DNA of 48,940 nucleotides from JAYVJM01 sp043769275 (lineage in GTDB: Bacteria; Pseudomonadota; Gammaproteobacteria; Pseudomonadales; UBA7239), in assembly GCA_043769275.1 (NCBI GenBank), contig JAYVJM010000005.1, positions 1 through 48,940 of the forward strand. Direction: 5' to 3'. Of this stretch, positions 34,840 to 43,911 are shown one piece after another. The notes below the pieces were generated by a model that saw only the letters and a program-made list of their open reading frames with translations, searched no databases and was not told where the DNA came from. The number at the start of each line of letters is the position of its first letter. The first letter of the stretch is position 1. Both the position numbers and the translations under genes were made by a program.

Positions 34840-35300
34840 AATAAAACTCCTTCAAAGGATGGTGAGTACAACTATAGTATTAACGGGAGACTACCGGACA
34901 CCCGCATCCGCATGGACGGAGCCGACTCTAGCACAAAATCACGCAATGAGCACGAAGGACACAGACCCCAAACGCGCTAAAGCAATACGACAACGAACGC
35001 GGAGTCCTCATGCCTCTCCTCTGCCGTCTTTAACCACAGCAAAACCAGCCAGAAACTACAGATGATCGAAATGAAGCAAAAACTTTTGCCCTAGCCTACC
35101 TACACATTATAGTCAAGAATAGCAGCTACTTCTGTGTAAATTCGGCGAGCGAATGCAAAGCGAGAGGCGAGCAAAGCCTAAGCACGCGCGCAACTAAAGA
35201 AAAAAGCAATAGCGGCGGCAGAGGGCCATCTCAAAAAGACTCGACTACACTCACGATGGCTAAATGTCCGCGCCTAATCCCCCCCCGCAACACAGAAACA
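34840..35300. other. Intergenic region between oprI and opgC
   Basis: About 460 bases. Near the lipoprotein end, ATAGTA at 34874-34879 (TACTAT on the minus strand) could be a -10 box, but no good -35 accompanies it. A GCGAGCGAATGCAAAGCGAG stretch near 35148 is repetitive. I see no other gene or RNA with support; short open frames here lack ribosome-binding sites. Confidence 0.5.
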
Positions 35301-36437
35301 TCAATCAGCAGCGGGACAAGCGTCCATCGCCCGAAGTGGCGTATGGCTTTTAATACTCTGGAAGATGCATGCGGTGTACCACAACAAAAAACCGAAACCT
35401 ATGCTAACCAAGCCCACCGTCAACAGACTGCTGCTTACAATGTCTAAAATAAGGTTCCCTAGGAAAGCGCAAAAAACACCTACAGCGAAGACGGGCAGTG
35501 AGTGTCTACCCATTAAGACGAGCGGGTCAAAAATCTTATGCTGGAACACAGTGCTGTAATTTTGATACATCGCACCGACAAGATAAGCCTGCGCAAGAAA
35601 ATACACGATACGGAACGGCCTACAATGCGATTTGTCTGCCCACCAGTCCAAGACATTATGCCCTTGTAGCAGATATGGGCTCAGCGTATAGACGTGCTCA
35701 AGCCTAAAGGGCATGGCCAGCACGATTACAGCCGCCGCGAGATAGACCCTATTCCGCGTCACTGCGAATGGCTGAACCCAGCGTGCGCCTATAGCAAAAG
35801 CGAAGACAAACAGCAGTTGCCAAGCAAAAGGATTAAAATGCCAATGTCTCATGCTTGTTGGGTTAGCGACCATTTCCCAGCCGAAATACCACGAGACGAT
35901 GTACAGTAAAACAGACAAAGCCAAAGCAGAACCGGCACCCATATATTTGGCGACCCAAATCACAAAAGGCATGAGTGATAGCAGAACAAAATAAAGCGGC
36001 AGTATGTCGAAATATTGCGGCATATACCGCAAGGTAACTGCCTCTTTCAGCGCAGCAGGAGCTTGGCCTAAAGCACGACCAAGATCAAAGACATCCAATA
36101 AAGAAAAACTCTTTATGTTATCCATCAAGCCGAAAACCAGCAGCAATAAAACCAAAAACATACCGAGATGCGTGAAATAGAGCGTAATACAACGTCGCCA
36201 TATTTTGATACAGCCTTTCAAAAACCCGTCTCTATCAAATATTTTTTGGTAAGCATACGCGGCGGACAACCCGCTGCAAAAAATCAACATATCAAGTGAA
36301 TCGCTGAAGCCAAAACGACTGGGCGTGTAATTCGATAATGGATTTGCCGGCATGTGATTGATGAAAATTATCACGAGCGCGAAGCCGCGAAAAATATCCA
36401 CCGCTAGATTACGTGTTGGGACTATGGAGGCCGTCAT
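35301..36437 (-). CDS. opgC: OpgC family membrane acyltransferase
   Basis: A 378-residue polytopic membrane protein of the OpgC family, which adds succinyl groups to osmoregulated periplasmic glucans. The N-terminal signature DIFRGFALVIIFINHMPANP, then SRFGFSDSLDMLIFCSGLSAAYAY, is diagnostic; about ten hydrophobic helices follow. AGGAGCGGGAAGT precedes the ATG. It begins 35 bases after the acyltransferase-3 gene on the same strand, so the two probably act on the same or related glycans. No opgG or opgH lies in the window. Confidence 0.88.
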   Translation of the reverse strand: MTASIVPTRNLAVDIFRGFALVIIFINHMPANPLSNYTPSRFGFSDSLDMLIFCSGLSAAYAYQKIFDRDGFLKGCIKIWRRCITLYFTHLGMFLVLLLLVFGLMDNIKSFSLLDVFDLGRALGQAPAALKEAVTLRYMPQYFDILPLYFVLLSLMPFVIWVAKYMGAGSALALSVLLYIVSWYFGWEMVANPTSMRHWHFNPFAWQLLFVFAFAIGARWVQPFAVTRNRVYLAAAVIVLAMPFRLEHVYTLSPYLLQGHNVLDWWADKSHCRPFRIVYFLAQAYLVGAMYQNYSTVFQHKIFDPLVLMGRHSLPVFAVGVFCAFLGNLILDIVSSSLLTVGLVSIGFGFLLWYTACIFQSIKSHTPLRAMDACPAAD

Positions 36438-36472
36438 TACTTCCCGCTCCTACTTCTGGCGATTTTTTTAGT

Positions 36473-37660
36473 TTATTCAAATACTCGAGATATCTTACTG
36501 TGGTCTTGTTGGTGCTTGTCGCTTATTAGTGCGCTCACAACGAGAGTGATTTTTTGCAAACACCAGCTCAAACCAAGCAATATCGGCAGCCATAACAAAA
36601 CAGCAAGCCACGCAGGAAGGTACTGAAAAAGCACATCGTAACGAGCAATCAAAGGCCAATGCAGCAAGTAAACTCCGTAAGAGTACAAGCCGAACAAGTA
36701 AAGAAACGCACAATCAAACTTTTTAAACACAAAAAAAATGACCAACATTAGAACCGTAATCAAGCTGGCTGTTTGGCTGATAAAAATGGTTGGGTCAAAA
36801 TGGAGAGAACTTAACACAGGTGCTAGTCGTGGCCAGTCGTCTGCTTCCCCACTGGATAACATATAAGCAGCCAACCCTGCCGATAAAATAAGCACCAAGT
36901 GCCGACCTATGCCACCAGATTTATTGCGGAACCAAATCAGATTTTCTAACAGGCGGTTTTTGCCCTTTGTGTCGTCAAGTAGCCATGCTAATACAATGCC
37001 CATGGAGAAGGCATTACCATGCAAACGATGCAGCCAGTTCGCCTGCAAATGCAAAGGATCTGCCATAGCAAAAGCATTGGCTATCACAACCAGCAACAGC
37101 GCAGTCAACCACAGCCTGTTCGGCATAAACAGCAGGGGAAGCAGAAAGCAGAACATCAGCAGCCAAGTGATGGACCACAGCGGCGAGTCCACATCCCCAA
37201 AGGCATGAGCAGTAGGAAACCAGCCAACGAAGGATTGCAGTATATAAGAAAGAGGGTAATCAACACGTAGCACCCATGCATCCAAAGCAAACAACAATAA
37301 CAAAGCAAGCCACAAGGGGATAAAAATTTTAAACAAACGATGCTGATAACTCTTCAGAATAGGCAGTGGTTTTTTGAGCATGCTGACCGTCAACCCATAA
37401 CCAGATAAACATAAAAATATATCTAGACCAATGCCAAGGGGCATTGAGAGCGGGTACAAAAACTGAGCATTGCCAACCAAGAGGATGCTTATGTGCATAA
37501 AGACAACTTTCAGCACGGCAAGCCCTTTTAGCTCCTCAGAGACGCTAGGCGGAAATAACGCTGTATGCTCTGCTCTACGCAGTGAGACCAGTAACGCGGC
37601 TGCGAGAACGGCCAGAACAATGGCGGTAGACATAGCTACATTGCTAATAGTTATTGGCAT
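36473..37660 (-). CDS. Acyltransferase 3 family membrane protein
   Basis: A 395-residue polytopic protein of the acyltransferase 3 superfamily, which O-acylates sugars of surface glycans. The first part shows ELKGLAVLKVVFMHISILL, with an HIS motif where the catalytic His usually sits, and GLDIFLCLSGYGLTVSMLKK. The C-terminal YSYGVYLLHWPLIARYD is also typical. About ten helices are visible. It lies upstream of opgC and downstream of hldE on the same strand, suggesting a shared role in envelope glycan modification. The substrate is unknown. Confidence 0.83.
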   Translation of the reverse strand: MPITISNVAMSTAIVLAVLAAALLVSLRRAEHTALFPPSVSEELKGLAVLKVVFMHISILLVGNAQFLYPLSMPLGIGLDIFLCLSGYGLTVSMLKKPLPILKSYQHRLFKIFIPLWLALLLLFALDAWVLRVDYPLSYILQSFVGWFPTAHAFGDVDSPLWSITWLLMFCFLLPLLFMPNRLWLTALLLVVIANAFAMADPLHLQANWLHRLHGNAFSMGIVLAWLLDDTKGKNRLLENLIWFRNKSGGIGRHLVLILSAGLAAYMLSSGEADDWPRLAPVLSSLHFDPTIFISQTASLITVLMLVIFFVFKKFDCAFLYLFGLYSYGVYLLHWPLIARYDVLFQYLPAWLAVLLWLPILLGLSWCLQKITLVVSALISDKHQQDHSKISRVFE

Positions 37661-37761
37661 TCTTGTTCCCAGATAAACAGTAGATCGAATATGGTAGCAG
37701 CCACACAGTGTCTGCGCATTGGCCAGATTTTCCCAAGCGGTAAGGGCGGTTACAGGGCGTT

Positions 37762-39210
37762 TTACATCAGATTAGGCTTGATTTTTGTTTCCCGCTGAAT
37801 TTTTTCAACAATAGATGTCGTTGAGCAATGCTCGACAAAAGACAACACCTGCACTTCACCGCCATAAGCCAAAACAATCGGCGCACCTACCACTTGCTCT
37901 GGAGTGTAATCGCCGCCTTTTACCAACACATCAGGCTTGAACAAATGTAGCAAACGCTCGGGTGTGCCGTCATTAAAAGACAATACCCAATCCACCGCCT
38001 CTAAACCCGCCAGTACCGTCATGCGACTATCGACAGGCTGCACTGGCCTGCCCTCACCTTTTAGCTGTTTAACCGAAGCGTCTGAATTAACAGCCACCAA
38101 CAAGCGTTGACCGAGCTTTTTTGCATCTTCCAAATAAGCCACATGGCCTGGATGCAACAAATCAAAACACCCGTTAGTAAACACAACCTTCTCGCCATTG
38201 GCTCGCGCGTCTTCGAGCACAACAAGCAATTGATCCTCCGTCATTACGCCACAGCCAACACCGTGCTCTCGTTGCACTGCGCGCCGCAGCTCTGGGCCGC
38301 TGACAGTGGCCGTGCCCAATTTTCCCACCACAATGCATGCAGCAATGTTCGCCAAAGCCACGGCATGCGGCAGCGATACGCCAGCGGCAAGAGCAGCGGC
38401 GACAGTAGCGATCACCGTATCGCCAGCGCCGGTGACATCAAACACTTCGCGCGCACGCGCAGGCAAGTGCAGCGCACTTTCGCCGGCTCGTAACAGGGTC
38501 ATGCCGTTCTCACCGCGTGTCACCAATAATGCGTGCACGTCCAAGGCAGACAACAGCGCCAGCCCCTTAGCCACCAACTCCTGCTCGTCTGCACAGCGCC
38601 CTACCACTGCTTCAAGCTCGTGTAAATTGGGCGTAATCAGTGTGGCTCCGCGGTATTTATCAAAATCGTGTCCTTTGGGGTCGACCAATACCGGCACGTT
38701 CAGCATTCGCGCCGCGGTGATTATTTCAGCCGCGTTCGTCAAAGCCCCTTTGTTGTAGTCCGACAGCACAATTACGCCAACTAAAGCCATCATCGCTTGC
38801 GCACGCGCCTGCAATGCCGCGCTGTGCTCCGATGAAAACGCCTCCTCAAAATCCAGTCGCAATAACTGTTGGTGCCGACTAACAACACGCAGTTTTGTAA
38901 TCGTTGGATGGGACGCAACCACCTCAAAATCACAATAAACCTGCGCTGCGGCCAAACGCTGCGCCAGCACCTGCGCGGCCTCGTCCTGACCGACCAAACC
39001 AAGCAAAGAGGCTCCGCCGCCAAGCGCGGCAATGTTCAGCGCCACGTTAGCCGCGCCCCCTGCGCGATCTTCGGTATGCAAAACATCAACTACCGGTACC
39101 GGTGCTTCTGGGGAAATGCGCGCAGTGCTACCGTGCCAATAGCGATCAAGCATCACATCGCCAATAACTAAAACTTGCGCCTTATCAAAACGGGGGATTT
39201 CAAACTGCAT
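37762..39210 (-). CDS. hldE: Bifunctional heptose kinase/adenylyltransferase HldE
   Basis: Makes ADP-D-glycero-heptose for the LPS core: an N-terminal PfkB-type kinase phosphorylates heptose 7-phosphate at C1, and a C-terminal nucleotidyltransferase adds AMP. The kinase shows GDVMLDRYWHG, GGAANVALN and the catalytic DVTGAGDTV. The transferase shows TNGCFDLLHPGHVAYLEDAK. I chose the ATG at 39210, eight bases after GGGAG; an ATG six bases earlier is too close to that site. The product is 482 residues, near the usual 475. It sits between a MaoC-type gene and acyltransferase/opgC. Confidence 0.95.
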   Translation of the reverse strand: MQFEIPRFDKAQVLVIGDVMLDRYWHGSTARISPEAPVPVVDVLHTEDRAGGAANVALNIAALGGGASLLGLVGQDEAAQVLAQRLAAAQVYCDFEVVASHPTITKLRVVSRHQQLLRLDFEEAFSSEHSAALQARAQAMMALVGVIVLSDYNKGALTNAAEIITAARMLNVPVLVDPKGHDFDKYRGATLITPNLHELEAVVGRCADEQELVAKGLALLSALDVHALLVTRGENGMTLLRAGESALHLPARAREVFDVTGAGDTVIATVAAALAAGVSLPHAVALANIAACIVVGKLGTATVSGPELRRAVQREHGVGCGVMTEDQLLVVLEDARANGEKVVFTNGCFDLLHPGHVAYLEDAKKLGQRLLVAVNSDASVKQLKGEGRPVQPVDSRMTVLAGLEAVDWVLSFNDGTPERLLHLFKPDVLVKGGDYTPEQVVGAPIVLAYGGEVQVLSFVEHCSTTSIVEKIQRETKIKPNLM

Positions 39211-39224
39211 TGCCATTGCTCCCT

Positions 39225-39701
39225 TTACATGTACAACATCACCATCTCATAAACTACCGCAGGGCGATCCTGAGCAACAACGTGGATCGCTCCCGCCAAG
39301 GTCACTTGAGTGCCTTTCGGGCTCGCTTCCACGCTGGCAACACGCATGTGCTGATGAATAGTAGAGCCAGCAGGTACGTTACCCGTGAAACGGACTTTAT
39401 TGATTCCATAGTTAACCGCGTTGTTATACCCAACAATTTCATAGGCAGGCGGAACACGCATTTGCGGCATCAGTATCAGCGTTAAAAAGCCGTGCGCAAT
39501 CGGCGCGCCAAACGGACTTTCCTCCGCGCAGCGTGCAGCATCCAAATGTATCCAGTTATGATCGTTACTTAAATCGGCGAACGCCTGAATGACGGCTTGG
39601 GTCACCGTGAACGTGTTGCTCCACTCGCCCCACTGCTCTGAAACTATGGCTTGTAGACCGGCAACATCATCAAATTTATAGTGTTTTATAGATGGCTTCA
39701 T
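39225..39701 (-). CDS. MaoC-type (R)-specific enoyl-CoA hydratase
   Basis: A 158-residue hot-dog-fold protein of the MaoC/PhaJ group, which hydrates enoyl-CoA or enoyl-ACP thioesters. The active-site motif is intact: the Asp and His of DHNWIHLDAARC followed by SPFGAPIAHGFLTL. The family length fits. It ends 14 bases before the hldE start, so it may be transcribed with the envelope genes downstream. Nothing in the sequence tells whether it serves fatty acid, polyhydroxyalkanoate or another pathway. Confidence 0.88.
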   Translation of the reverse strand: MKPSIKHYKFDDVAGLQAIVSEQWGEWSNTFTVTQAVIQAFADLSNDHNWIHLDAARCAEESPFGAPIAHGFLTLILMPQMRVPPAYEIVGYNNAVNYGINKVRFTGNVPAGSTIHQHMRVASVEASPKGTQVTLAGAIHVVAQDRPAVVYEMVMLYM

Positions 39702-39794
39702 CAGTGCCTAGCCTCATGAAAAAGAGGCGGCATTCTAACAGCTAGCTCCTGACATGAAAAAACCGTGTCTTTGGGAAAGCACCTTAACTAAATT

Positions 39795-39840
39795 GGGCGT
39801 GAAAATGACGCCCCCCCGTCCAACGCAGCAGGCTGCGTTG
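39795..39840 (-). other. Two adjacent hairpins downstream of csrA
   Basis: GGGCGT/ACGCCC (39795-39800 with 39808-39813) and CAACGCAG-CAGG-CTGCGTTG (39821-39840, a perfect 8-base stem) lie between csrA and the MaoC gene. Neither is followed by a U-tract on either strand. They could protect the csrA 3' end or act as weak terminators. Confidence 0.45.
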
Positions 39841-39868
39841 AACAGATACCGACTAAAATAGGGTGCTT

Positions 39869-40108
39869 TTACTGATGGTAAGCTGCGATGCCGTTATCAA
39901 CAACAGCTTCTGCGTGCAAAGCCCCTGTGACGTGCGCAGCACGACGCTCATTTTGAATACGCTCATAAATTTCCTCTCTATGCACAGCCACCTCTTGCGG
40001 CGCATCCACGCCCAAGCGAACCTGATGGCCCTGAACTCCTAGCACAGTAACCGCAACATCGTGACCAATCATGATGCGCTCACCTATACGACGCGACAAA
40101 ATCAACAT
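39869..40108 (-). CDS. csrA: Carbon storage regulator CsrA (RsmA), extended C-terminus
   Basis: A global post-transcriptional regulator that binds GGA motifs in mRNA leaders. The start MLILSRRIGERIMIGHD and the RNA-binding VRLGVDAPQEVAVHREEIYERI are canonical. The ATG at 40108 has GGAG seven bases upstream; the larger open frame adds 34 unrelated residues. The protein is 79 residues, 15-20 more than the common 60-65, because of an added tail (AAHVTGALHAEAVVDNGIAA). It stands alone, divergent from rnr. Confidence 0.94.
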   Translation of the reverse strand: MLILSRRIGERIMIGHDVAVTVLGVQGHQVRLGVDAPQEVAVHREEIYERIQNERRAAHVTGALHAEAVVDNGIAAYHQ

Positions 40109-40472
40109 CTCTGTTCTCCCTAAGCCTGACAGTAAGAAAAGACAACTTCGCTGAACAGGAACACACACCACATCAAGAGTGTTTCTGCACCTGCTCAATA
40201 GCAAGCGCACGCATTAGAGCAAGCACTAACCTACAATTCGATGGCAAAGCCGATGGCATTTTCTAGTGGTAAGTCGCATTTTTTTTCGGGAACTTTTTTA
40301 AAAACGGCTATGCCCTTTTTAAGGCCACGTAATGTCTCCAGAATGGGCTTGCTACTTTTCCATCCGGATTAAGCCGCTTATTTTGTGATGCGGTATACTC
40401 TGAAAATCTATGCACCATCCTCTATTCCATCGCCCCTGATACTTCTGCAACAGCCCCAGTGGAGCCGCTGCC
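40109..40472. other. Intergenic region between csrA and rnr
   Basis: About 360 bases of divergent upstream sequence. TATACT at 40394-40399 could be a -10 box for rnr, without a clear -35. Runs of T (CATTTTTTTTCGGGAAC, about 40279-40295) are the only other notable feature. I looked for the tRNA genes that often sit near csrA or rnr and found none. Confidence 0.5.
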
Positions 40473-43022
40473 ATGAAAAAAAAATCTAAAAAACCATCCG
40501 CCCAGCTTGATCCACACTTCGCACGCGAGGCGCAAAAATATGAAAACCCCATTCCTAGCCGTGAATATTTGCTAGAGCTACTGGAAAGCAGTGATGGCCC
40601 GCTTGATCAAGCCGCACTTGCCGAGGCGTTGAATTTACACACAGAAGACCAAATAGAAGCCTTGCGCCGTCGCTTAGGCGCGATGTGCCGCGATGCTCAA
40701 CTGATACAAAACCGGCGTGGCGGCTTTGTTCCCTTGGAAAAAGCGGCGGTTATCAAAGGGCGCGTGATTGGCCACCGCGACGGCTTTGGGTTTTTACGTC
40801 CCGAACAAGGCGGAGCTGACCTATATCTCAGCGCACGCGAAATGCGACTGGTGTTTGACGGCGACACCGCGCTGGTACGCGCACGCGGGATGGATAAACG
40901 CGGGCGCGTAGAAGGCTCCGTCGTCGAAGTGTTAACGCGCGCGCATCCACAATTGGTGGGTCGCTTTTTTAATGAAGATGGTGTGCTGTACGTCAAGCCA
41001 GACAGCGTGCGCATCAATCAAAACATTGCGATTTCATCTGCCGACAGCAACGGTGCCCGCAATGGCCAAATGGTGGTGGTGGAAATTCAGCACTACGCCG
41101 ACAACAAGCGCATGACGATTGGCCGAGTAGTGGAAGTTCTGGGCGAGCATTTAGACCCAGGTATGGAAATTCAAGTCGCCGTACACAACCACGGCATCCC
41201 CTGGCAATGGCCAGAAAACGTGCAGAAAGAAGCCAAAAAACTTAGCGACACCGTACTGGAGCGTGACAAAAAGCACCGTGTCGACATCCGCAACTTACCT
41301 TTAGTCACCATCGACGGCGAAGATGCCCGCGATTTCGACGATGCCGTTTATTGCGCGCCACATAAAAAAGGTGGCTGGACGTTGTACGTTGGTATCGCTG
41401 ATGTTTCACACTACGTCAGTGTCGGCAGCGCCTTAGATAAAGAAGCCGAACACCGCGCCACTTCGGTGTATTTTCCTGGCTCTGTTGTTCCCATGCTGCC
41501 CGAAAAACTATCAAACGGCCTATGCTCGCTAAACCCGCAAGTCGACCGCCTATGCATGGTTTGTGAGATGACGATCAGCACAGCCGGCAAAGTAACGGGC
41601 TTTCGTTTTTATGAAGCGGTTATGCTCTCGCACGCACGCTTTACCTACACCGATGTAGCACACATGCTGCAACGCGATACCGAAGGCAAACGTCTACGTG
41701 TACAACACAAAAACCTAGCACCGCATATCGACCATTTGTATTCGCTCTATCAGGCCTTACGCAGCGCACGCGATAACCGAGGCGCGATTGATTTTGAAAC
41801 ACAAGAAACCCGTATTGTTTTTGGTGATAACAAAAAAATTGATCGCATTATTCCCGTCGTGCGTAACGAAGCGCACAAGCTAATTGAAGAATGTATGCTC
41901 GCAGCGAACACCTGCGCAGCACAATTGTTAGAAAAGCAAAAGCTGCCTGCTTTATTTCGTGTACACGAAGGGCCAAGCGAAGAAAAATTAAAAACACTGC
42001 GCGCTTTTTTGGGCGAATTAGGTTTAGGCCTTGGCGGCGGCGACAAACCAAAACCAGAGGATTACCAACAGGTGCTCCGCAACGTCGGTGAGCGCGTGGA
42101 TGCACGCCTGATCCAAACCATGCTCTTACGATCAATGAGCCAAGCGGTATATCAGCCCGATAATCTTGGGCACTTTGGCTTGGATTACCCGAGTTACACC
42201 CACTTCACATCGCCTATCCGCCGCTACCCTGACTTACTCACGCACCGCGCCATTCGCTTTTTAATTCGGAATTATCCCGACATCAAACAAGTCACAAAAA
42301 CAGATACCGCAAAAAAGATACCCGCAAATAAAATTTACCCCTACGACGCAGCGGCGATGGACGCACTCGGCGTGCAATGCTCAGCCTGCGAGCGCCGCGC
42401 AGACGAAGCCTCACGCGATGTTGTCGCATGGCTTAAATGCGAATATTTGCTTGATCGTGTTGGTGAAGAATTTGACGGCGCGGTATCAGCCGTCACCAAT
42501 TTTGGCCTATTTGTGGAGTTAAAAAATATTTATATCGAGGGTTTGGTGCATGTCACGCAACTCAAGCGAGACTATTACACATTCGATGCCGTCGGCCAGC
42601 GTTTAGTGGGCGAGCGCACCCGCGAGGTATATCGACTAGGCGACAGCGTGCGTGTACGTGTCGTACGCGTAGACCTCGATGAACGCAAAATTGATCTCGA
42701 AATGCTTGCGGTTACATCGACAAGCCGCAAACGCACCAAAGTAAAAACACAGGAACCCGCTAAAAAATTACCGCTAAAAGAATCACCCAAAAAATCCAGT
42801 TCCATCAATAAAAAAGAAGTACAAAAGAAAAAAGAAAACACCAGCAGCCAGCTGAAAAAAGTGGCGGCAACTAAACCTATTGCCAATAAAAAGCCCAGCA
42901 AAGCCGCTGCAAAAAAAGCCAAGCCAGCCCTTCAAAAAACAACACATAAACTCGCCACACCCAAAACGCCCGTGCAGAAAAAACCTGCCTTTAAACGAAA
43001 AGCTGAGACTAAAAAACCGTGA
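40473..43022 (+). CDS. rnr: Ribonuclease R
   Basis: A processive 3'-5' exoribonuclease that degrades structured RNA and takes part in ribosome quality control. The 849 residues contain an N-terminal winged-helix segment, cold-shock domains (GRVIGHRDGFGFLRPE), the RNB catalytic domain (TIDGEDARDFDDAVYC with its Asp cluster, HFTSPIRRYPDL), an S1 domain (EFDGAVSAVTNFGLFVEL) and a long Lys-rich tail of about 100 residues. GGAG lies nine bases before the ATG. The stop overlaps the rlmB start (GTGA), so the two are translationally coupled. Confidence 0.96.
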   Translation: MKKKSKKPSAQLDPHFAREAQKYENPIPSREYLLELLESSDGPLDQAALAEALNLHTEDQIEALRRRLGAMCRDAQLIQNRRGGFVPLEKAAVIKGRVIGHRDGFGFLRPEQGGADLYLSAREMRLVFDGDTALVRARGMDKRGRVEGSVVEVLTRAHPQLVGRFFNEDGVLYVKPDSVRINQNIAISSADSNGARNGQMVVVEIQHYADNKRMTIGRVVEVLGEHLDPGMEIQVAVHNHGIPWQWPENVQKEAKKLSDTVLERDKKHRVDIRNLPLVTIDGEDARDFDDAVYCAPHKKGGWTLYVGIADVSHYVSVGSALDKEAEHRATSVYFPGSVVPMLPEKLSNGLCSLNPQVDRLCMVCEMTISTAGKVTGFRFYEAVMLSHARFTYTDVAHMLQRDTEGKRLRVQHKNLAPHIDHLYSLYQALRSARDNRGAIDFETQETRIVFGDNKKIDRIIPVVRNEAHKLIEECMLAANTCAAQLLEKQKLPALFRVHEGPSEEKLKTLRAFLGELGLGLGGGDKPKPEDYQQVLRNVGERVDARLIQTMLLRSMSQAVYQPDNLGHFGLDYPSYTHFTSPIRRYPDLLTHRAIRFLIRNYPDIKQVTKTDTAKKIPANKIYPYDAAAMDALGVQCSACERRADEASRDVVAWLKCEYLLDRVGEEFDGAVSAVTNFGLFVELKNIYIEGLVHVTQLKRDYYTFDAVGQRLVGERTREVYRLGDSVRVRVVRVDLDERKIDLEMLAVTSTSRKRTKVKTQEPAKKLPLKESPKKSSSINKKEVQKKKENTSSQLKKVAATKPIANKKPSKAAAKKAKPALQKTTHKLATPKTPVQKKPAFKRKAETKKP

Positions 43023-43762
43023 ACAAAACCGAGTGGATTTACGGCATGCACAGTGTGGCAGCCGTACTTAAATCACAACCACAGCGCCTGTTGCGCGTAC
43101 ACGCCCAAAAAGAGCGACACGATGCACGCCTACAACAACTCTTGGATGAACTACAGAGTGCCAACATTAGCATCCTGCGCGAACCGCAAAAAAAGCTCGA
43201 CAAAATGGTGGTCGGCAACCACCAAGGCATCATCGCTGAATGCGCGCTAAAGCAAGATTACAAAGAGGATTACCTAGACGACTTAGCCAAACAGCACGGT
43301 AAAAAACTGTTTTTATTGGTGCTTGATGGTGTAACAGACCCACACAATCTTGGTGCCTGTCTACGCACGGCAGAAGCGGCTGGCGTACACGCCGTTGTGG
43401 TGCCACGCGACAATTCAGCCAGCATCAACAGCACAGTCAGCAAAGTCGCCGCCGGTGCCGCAGAATTAGTGCCGCTGATTGTGGTGACCAACTTGGCGCG
43501 CACGCTACGCCAATTGCAAGAACTTGGCGTGTGGGTAATGGGTGCTGCGGGTGAAGCAGTACAAAGCCTGTACGATGCCAAATTACAAAAACCGATGGCT
43601 TTAGTGCTCGGTGCAGAAGGCGGCGGATTACGGCGCTTAACGCGTGAAACCTGCGATGATTTGTTGGCCATTCCCATGCCCGGAAAAACCAGCAGCTTGA
43701 ATGTCTCCGTTGCCACTGGCGTTTGTTTATTTGAAATTGTTAGGCAGAACACGTCACACTAA
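43019..43762 (+). CDS. rlmB: 23S rRNA (guanosine-2251-2'-O-)-methyltransferase RlmB
   Basis: A SPOUT-class (TrmH family) enzyme that methylates G2251 in the P-loop of 23S rRNA. The 247 residues have the N-terminal substrate-binding domain beginning WIYGMHSVAAVL and a knotted catalytic domain: motif 1 DGVTDPHNLGACLRTAEAAG, motif 2 LVLGAEGGGLRRLTRETCD, motif 3 IPMPGKTSSLNVSVATGVCL. The start is a GTG overlapping the rnr stop by four bases, the normal rnr-rlmB arrangement. Confidence 0.95.
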   Translation: MNKTEWIYGMHSVAAVLKSQPQRLLRVHAQKERHDARLQQLLDELQSANISILREPQKKLDKMVVGNHQGIIAECALKQDYKEDYLDDLAKQHGKKLFLLVLDGVTDPHNLGACLRTAEAAGVHAVVVPRDNSASINSTVSKVAAGAAELVPLIVVTNLARTLRQLQELGVWVMGAAGEAVQSLYDAKLQKPMALVLGAEGGGLRRLTRETCDDLLAIPMPGKTSSLNVSVATGVCLFEIVRQNTSH

Positions 43763-43818
43763 ATGGGGATGCGATTAAATGGGTTGTTATCCTTCATTCG
43801 CCAATCACTCTTTCCTCC

Positions 43819-43847
43819 AACCCCTCTCCCATCAAGGGAGAGAGGTT
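43819..43847. terminator. Hairpin between rlmB and the large surface-protein gene
   Basis: AACCCCTCTCCC-ATCAA-GGGAGAGAGGTT forms a 7-base perfect stem extended by AACC/GGTT. It is followed by CTTAG, not a strong U-tract. It lies between convergent genes and could serve both as a terminator. It also resembles a dispersed CCCTCTCCC repeat common in bacterial genomes. Confidence 0.5.
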
Positions 43848-43911
43848 CTTAGTCAGATGCTGCGTAATATCAATTGTTTAGCGGCACGCTTTTTTCAACA
43901 TAACTCACGCA

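Noticed and set aside
34679..35065. 128-codon plus-strand frame across oprI and its upstream region
   Set aside because: The first half is antisense to the lipoprotein gene, and no ribosome-binding site or family resemblance is seen in the rest.
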